Shown here: piece by piece, positions 60,682-64,000 of the stretch
Position numbering within the stretch: the first letter of the stretch is position 1
How the letters are laid out: the number at the start of each line of letters is the position of its first letter
DNA from: Azorhizobium sp965227945
GTDB lineage: Bacteria; Pseudomonadota; Alphaproteobacteria; Rhizobiales; Xanthobacteraceae
DNA length: 64,000 nt
Direction: 5' to 3'
Assembly: GCA_965227945.1 (NCBI GenBank)
Contig: CBDDGQ010000006.1
Coordinates: 2,480,001-2,544,000, forward strand
The notes under the pieces: model-generated
What the model saw: only the letters and a program-made list of their open reading frames with translations
The model's database searches: none
Told to the model about the DNA's origin: nothing
Program-made: the position numbers and the translations under genes

Positions 60682-62994
60682 CTAAGTTGTCACCTGCCCC
60701 GCCATCTTCCGCGCTTCGGTGGCGCCGCCCGGCCGCCCCAGCAGGAAGCCTTGAATGTGGCTGCAGCCTTCTGATTGCAGGATTTTCAGCTGATCCTCGG
60801 TCTCGATGCCCTCGGCCGTGGTTTCCAGGTCCAGCGCCTCGGCGAGCCGCATAAGGGCGGTCACGATGGCCCGGCTGTGCGAATCCTCACACAGCTGATT
60901 GATGAACGATCGGTCGATCTTGATTCGGTCGATGGGCAGCGAGCGCAGGTAGCCGAGCGAGGAATAGCCGGTGCCGAAGTCGTCCAGCGCGATGGTGATG
61001 CCCTGGGCGCGGAATTGCTCCAGCAGCGCGCGGACCATGCCGCCCTCGATCAGCAAGGTGGATTCGGTCAGTTCCAGTTCCAGGCGGTGGGGATCGAGCC
61101 CCGATCCCCGCAAGGCGTCGCGCACATGGTCGGCCACATGGCCGGAGCGGAATTGCAGGGGCGACAGGTTCACCGCCAGACGGACCTCCTCCGGCCAGTC
61201 CTTGGCGGCGCGGCAGGCTTCCGCCATCACCCAGGCCCCCAGCGGCAGGATCAGGCCGGTCTCCTCGGCGCAGGCGATGAACGTCTGCGGCGAGACGATG
61301 CCACGGGTGGGGTGGCGCCAGCGCAGCAGCGCCTCGAACCCCGCCAGGCGCCGGGTGGCAGCGACGAAGATGGGTTGATAAACCAGGAAGAACTGGCCGC
61401 TTTCCCAGGCTTCGCGCAGGTCCAGTTCCAGCGCGCGCCGGGCGATGGCCGCCCGCTCCATCTCGCGCTCGAACAGGCGCGCGAGCCCCCGCCCGTCGGC
61501 CTTGGCCTTGTAGAGGGCCAGATCCGCATTCTTCAGCAGTTCGGTCGCCGACGTGCCGTCCTCCGGCGCCATCACCACGCCGATGCTGCCGCCGGCGATG
61601 ACCCGGTGGTCGCCGACGGTGATGGGCCGCGCGATGCGCTCGATGATGCGCTCCGCCAGGGCCAGAGCCTCGCCATCGTTGGCGGCTCTGGCCTGGATCA
61701 GGGCGAATTCGTCACCGCCCAGGCGGGCGAACACGTCTCCCGGCCCGGCTTCGGCGGCGATCCGCTTGGACACCGCCTGCAGCAACTGATCTCCCACCGC
61801 ATGGCCGAGGGTGTCGTTGACGCTCTTGAAATAGTCGAGGTCGAGAAACAGCACGGCGAAGGGCGGCGCGGCCCGGCCCAGGGCCAGCATGGCGCTGAGG
61901 CGCTCGGCGAACAGCAGGCGGTTGGGCAGGCCGGTGAGATCGTCGTGGCGGGCGGCGTGATAGGCCGCGGCGGCGAATTGCGCCTGCGAGCGCAAATGCC
62001 GGATGGCGAGCACCACCGCCGTGGCGATGGCCAGGCAGATCAGCCCGGCGGCAATGGCGATGGGCACGGTCTGGATCCGCACCGAGCGGTCGATGGCCGC
62101 CATCGAATCGCTGACCGACACCACCAGCGGGAAATTCGCCAGTTGCTGCACCGCCACCAGGCGGGCGCGGTCGTCGATGAGCCCGGCGGGGGCGATGCCG
62201 TCCTCGGGCGCCTGGGCAATCAGGTACCGGGCGATGCGTTCGGCGGCGCCCGGCGTCGGCAAGGCGTCGCCGCTGCGGTGGGGGAAGCTCGCCAGACTGG
62301 CGCCGTCGTCGCGATACAAGGTGATGATCGCGTCGCGACCGAGCGAGATGGTGCCGTAGAACTGCTCGAAATAGCTCTGCTCCATGGCGCCCAGCACCAG
62401 GCCCAGGAAGGCGCCGTCGGGAGCGGTGAAGCGCTTGGCCAGATAGATGGTGACGGTGCCGGTGCCGCGGTTGGGCACCGGCTCGCTGACGAACACGTCC
62501 TGGTTCGACAGCACGCGCAGGGCCTGGAAATAGTCGCGATCGGCCACATTGACGCTGGGCACCGGCCAGAAGCGTGAGAAATTCAGCAGCTTGCCGTTCT
62601 GGTCGATCACCGTGACCGCATCCACGAACGGCAGGCCGCTGATCTTCTCCCGCAGCACCTGGTGGATGTCGAACCCGGACATCAGGGCGGCCAGGGCCTG
62701 GGGACCGTCCACGCCGCCGGCCTTGACCCGCTCGATCACCCCGGTCTGCACCAGTTGCAGGGATTGCAGCGCGCGGTCGCTTTGCTCGGCGAGGGTCAAA
62801 GCGAGGTTCTGCAGTTCGCGGCGGCGGTCGGAGACCGCATGGTCGCGCACGCTCAAGGTGAGCAGCACGGCGCACACCAGCACGATCAACGCCAGGGCAG
62901 CCCCAAAGAGCGCCAGCGTTGATCCGCTACCAGGGCCATATTGGCTCGAGCGGTCTTCGGACGTTTCCGCCGTTGCAGCGGACCGGAAGATCAT
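60682..62994 (-). CDS. membrane-bound GGDEF-EAL protein (c-di-GMP turnover)
   Basis: A 770-residue protein. Helix ALFGAALALIVLVCAVLLTL (about residue 30) and helix IAIAAGLICLAIATAVVLAI (about 310) bracket a periplasmic dCache-like sensor (about 55-300) containing VIDQNGKLLNFSRFWPVPSV. The GGDEF domain (about 340-500) has an intact GGDEF in VFARLGGDEFALIQA, but the inhibitory I-site Arg-x-x-Asp upstream reads Gly-Pro-Gly-Asp, so feedback inhibition is unlikely. The EAL domain (about 515-765) has LAGFEALLRWRHPTRGIVSP, LDDFGTGYSSLGYLRSLPID, TAEGIETEDQLKILQSEGCS and QGFLLGRP, so it looks active. Either making or breaking c-di-GMP may dominate; the signal is periplasmic. Confidence 0.93.
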   Translation of the reverse strand: MIFRSAATAETSEDRSSQYGPGSGSTLALFGAALALIVLVCAVLLTLSVRDHAVSDRRRELQNLALTLAEQSDRALQSLQLVQTGVIERVKAGGVDGPQALAALMSGFDIHQVLREKISGLPFVDAVTVIDQNGKLLNFSRFWPVPSVNVADRDYFQALRVLSNQDVFVSEPVPNRGTGTVTIYLAKRFTAPDGAFLGLVLGAMEQSYFEQFYGTISLGRDAIITLYRDDGASLASFPHRSGDALPTPGAAERIARYLIAQAPEDGIAPAGLIDDRARLVAVQQLANFPLVVSVSDSMAAIDRSVRIQTVPIAIAAGLICLAIATAVVLAIRHLRSQAQFAAAAYHAARHDDLTGLPNRLLFAERLSAMLALGRAAPPFAVLFLDLDYFKSVNDTLGHAVGDQLLQAVSKRIAAEAGPGDVFARLGGDEFALIQARAANDGEALALAERIIERIARPITVGDHRVIAGGSIGVVMAPEDGTSATELLKNADLALYKAKADGRGLARLFEREMERAAIARRALELDLREAWESGQFFLVYQPIFVAATRRLAGFEALLRWRHPTRGIVSPQTFIACAEETGLILPLGAWVMAEACRAAKDWPEEVRLAVNLSPLQFRSGHVADHVRDALRGSGLDPHRLELELTESTLLIEGGMVRALLEQFRAQGITIALDDFGTGYSSLGYLRSLPIDRIKIDRSFINQLCEDSHSRAIVTALMRLAEALDLETTAEGIETEDQLKILQSEGCSHIQGFLLGRPGGATEARKMAGQVTT

Positions 62995-63193
62995 TCGTGC
63001 CCCTCAGCCATCAAACGCGATCGTAGGATACACACGTTGACGGTTCGGCCAAACCCGCGCCGCGGGGGCGCGGCCCGGCGGGGCTCGCTTGACAAGGCGC
63101 GGATCGCATGCACCTTCCCGGCGACCCGGCGCCAGCCTTTGTGGCACATGCCGGCGCCTCCTGTTTACCGTGTTGTCCGAAAGGCCGTCCGCC

Positions 63194-64000
63194 ATGCACC
63201 GCTATCGCACCCATACCTGCGGCGCGCTCACCGATGCCCAGGTGGGCGACACCGTGCGCCTGTCGGGCTGGTGCCATCGCATCCGCGACCATGGCGGCGT
63301 GCTCTTCGTCGATCTGCGCGACCATTACGGCCTGACCCAGGTGGTGCTGGATCCCGACAGCCCCGCCTTCCAGCAGGCCGAGAAGATCCGCGCGGAATGG
63401 GTCGTGCGGGTAGACGGCCGGGTGCGCCTGCGCCCCGAGGGCACGGAGAATACCGATTTGCCCACCGGCCGGATCGAGCTCTATGCCACCGACCTGGAAG
63501 TGCTGGGCGCCTCCGCCGAGCTGCCCATGCCGGTGTTCGGCGACCAGGAGTATCCGGAGGAAACCCGCCTCAAGTACCGCTTCCTGGATCTGCGCCGGCA
63601 GAAGATCCACGACAACATCATGAAGCGCGGCCAGATCATCGACGGCCTGCGCGCCCGCATGAAGAGCCAGGGCTTCTTCGAGTTCCAGACCCCAATCCTC
63701 ACCGCCTCCTCGCCGGAAGGCGCGCGCGACTTCCTGGTGCCTTCGCGCATCCATCCCGGCAAGTTCTATGCGTTGCCGCAGGCGCCGCAGCAGTACAAGC
63801 AGCTCATCATGATGAGCGGCTTCGACCGCTATTTCCAGATCGCCCCCTGCTTCCGCGACGAGGACCCCCGCGCCGACCGCCTGCCGGGCGAGTTCTATCA
63901 GCTCGACCTGGAAATGAGCTTCGTGGAGCAGGAAGACGTTTTCGCGGCCGTGCAGCCGGTGATCACCGGCGTGTTCGAGGAGTTCGCCGACGGCAAGCCC
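63194..64000 (+). CDS. aspS: aspartyl-tRNA synthetase, N-terminal part (3'-truncated by window edge)
   Basis: The first 269 codons of a class II aminoacyl-tRNA synthetase. HRYRTHTCGALTDAQVGDTV and RLSGWCHRIRDHGGVLFVDL are the anticodon-binding OB fold of the bacterial type; the catalytic domain begins near residue 130 with YRFLDLRRQKIHDNIMKRGQ (motif 1 region), TPILTASSPEGARDFLVPSR and QAPQQYKQLIMMSGFDRYFQ, then motif 2 at APCFRDEDPRADRLPGEFYQ. A gene of about 590 codons is expected, so about half is outside. The ATG at 63194 is the family start. The 199 bases between it and the GGDEF-EAL gene hold no gene that I can recognise. Confidence 0.97.
   Translation, partial: MHRYRTHTCGALTDAQVGDTVRLSGWCHRIRDHGGVLFVDLRDHYGLTQVVLDPDSPAFQQAEKIRAEWVVRVDGRVRLRPEGTENTDLPTGRIELYATDLEVLGASAELPMPVFGDQEYPEETRLKYRFLDLRRQKIHDNIMKRGQIIDGLRARMKSQGFFEFQTPILTASSPEGARDFLVPSRIHPGKFYALPQAPQQYKQLIMMSGFDRYFQIAPCFRDEDPRADRLPGEFYQLDLEMSFVEQEDVFAAVQPVITGVFEEFADGKP

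Overview
The window is very GC-rich, densely coded DNA from an alphaproteobacterial chromosome. Gene content and order point to the Hyphomicrobiales, most likely a Xanthobacter- or Azorhizobium-like member of the Xanthobacteraceae (inference from gene families; no 16S or other marker was searched). The clues are a formaldehyde-activating enzyme homologue beside a formate-tetrahydrofolate ligase, the cluster DUF2849-cysI-DUF934-cysH with a fused cysNC, a divergent ispB / DUF2007-methyltransferase-S49 peptidase block, and the order AI-2E permease-hdaA-ppk-ppx followed by rnd and aspS. It looks like ordinary chromosome: no rRNA, tRNA, CRISPR array, prophage or insertion sequence was seen. Both edges cut genes, rpoC on the left and aspS on the right.

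Layout. 1-9 kb: end of rpoC with its terminator, a LuxR-type regulator, an exported glycosidase-like protein followed by fae, a metallophosphoesterase, a Spy/CpxP-like periplasmic protein behind a structured leader, an MFS carrier and a secreted protein of unknown function. 9-15.6 kb: an orphan two-domain glycosyltransferase (WbsX-like plus RgpF-like), fhs, a DUF971 protein, moaA and an EamA-type permease. 15.6-21.2 kb, minus strand: macAB export pump, a small membrane protein, an S49 peptidase, a TrmN6-like methyltransferase and a DUF2007 protein. 21.3-29 kb: polyprenyl diphosphate synthase, ynfA, ispE, an exported TPR protein, a LysR regulator overlapped head-to-head by a possible methionine-rich microprotein, a DUF4260 protein and nadE. 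29-33.6 kb: tandem HD-GYP protein, Tat-type dienelactone hydrolase, a winged-helix-like protein and a Tat-type carbonic anhydrase.

33.6-43.9 kb is a nearly complete assimilatory sulfate block. A sulfate ABC transporter (sbp-cysT-cysW-cysA) and the reduction genes (DUF2849-cysI-DUF934-cysH) read leftward; cysD and cysNC read rightward from a shared AT-rich divergent promoter region. Together they import sulfate, activate it to APS (and PAPS), reduce APS to sulfite and sulfite to sulfide.

43.8-51.3 kb: an ArsR repressor and a quinone oxidoreductase facing two identical operator-like dyads, a nitronate monooxygenase-like protein, an enoyl-CoA hydratase and an HSD10-like dehydrogenase, a solute-binding protein, a 51-residue membrane microprotein, an AprI/Inh-type lipoprotein and a YdfG-like reductase. 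51.4-64 kb: CDP-alcohol phosphatidyltransferase, AI-2E family permease, hdaA, polyphosphate kinase and exopolyphosphatase behind a Pho-box-like array, a cyclopropane fatty acid synthase-like protein, RNase D, a GGDEF-EAL protein and aspS.

No wholly new multi-gene system stands out. The signals most worth a second look are the 15-base tandem repeat encoding a methionine pentapeptide in a divergent microprotein (25.6 kb), the paired ArsR dyads (44.2 kb), the 11-base-periodic Pho-box array before ppk (54.2 kb), the two mutually exclusive leader hairpins before the Spy-like gene (6.3 kb) and the glycosidase-fae pair (3-5 kb).
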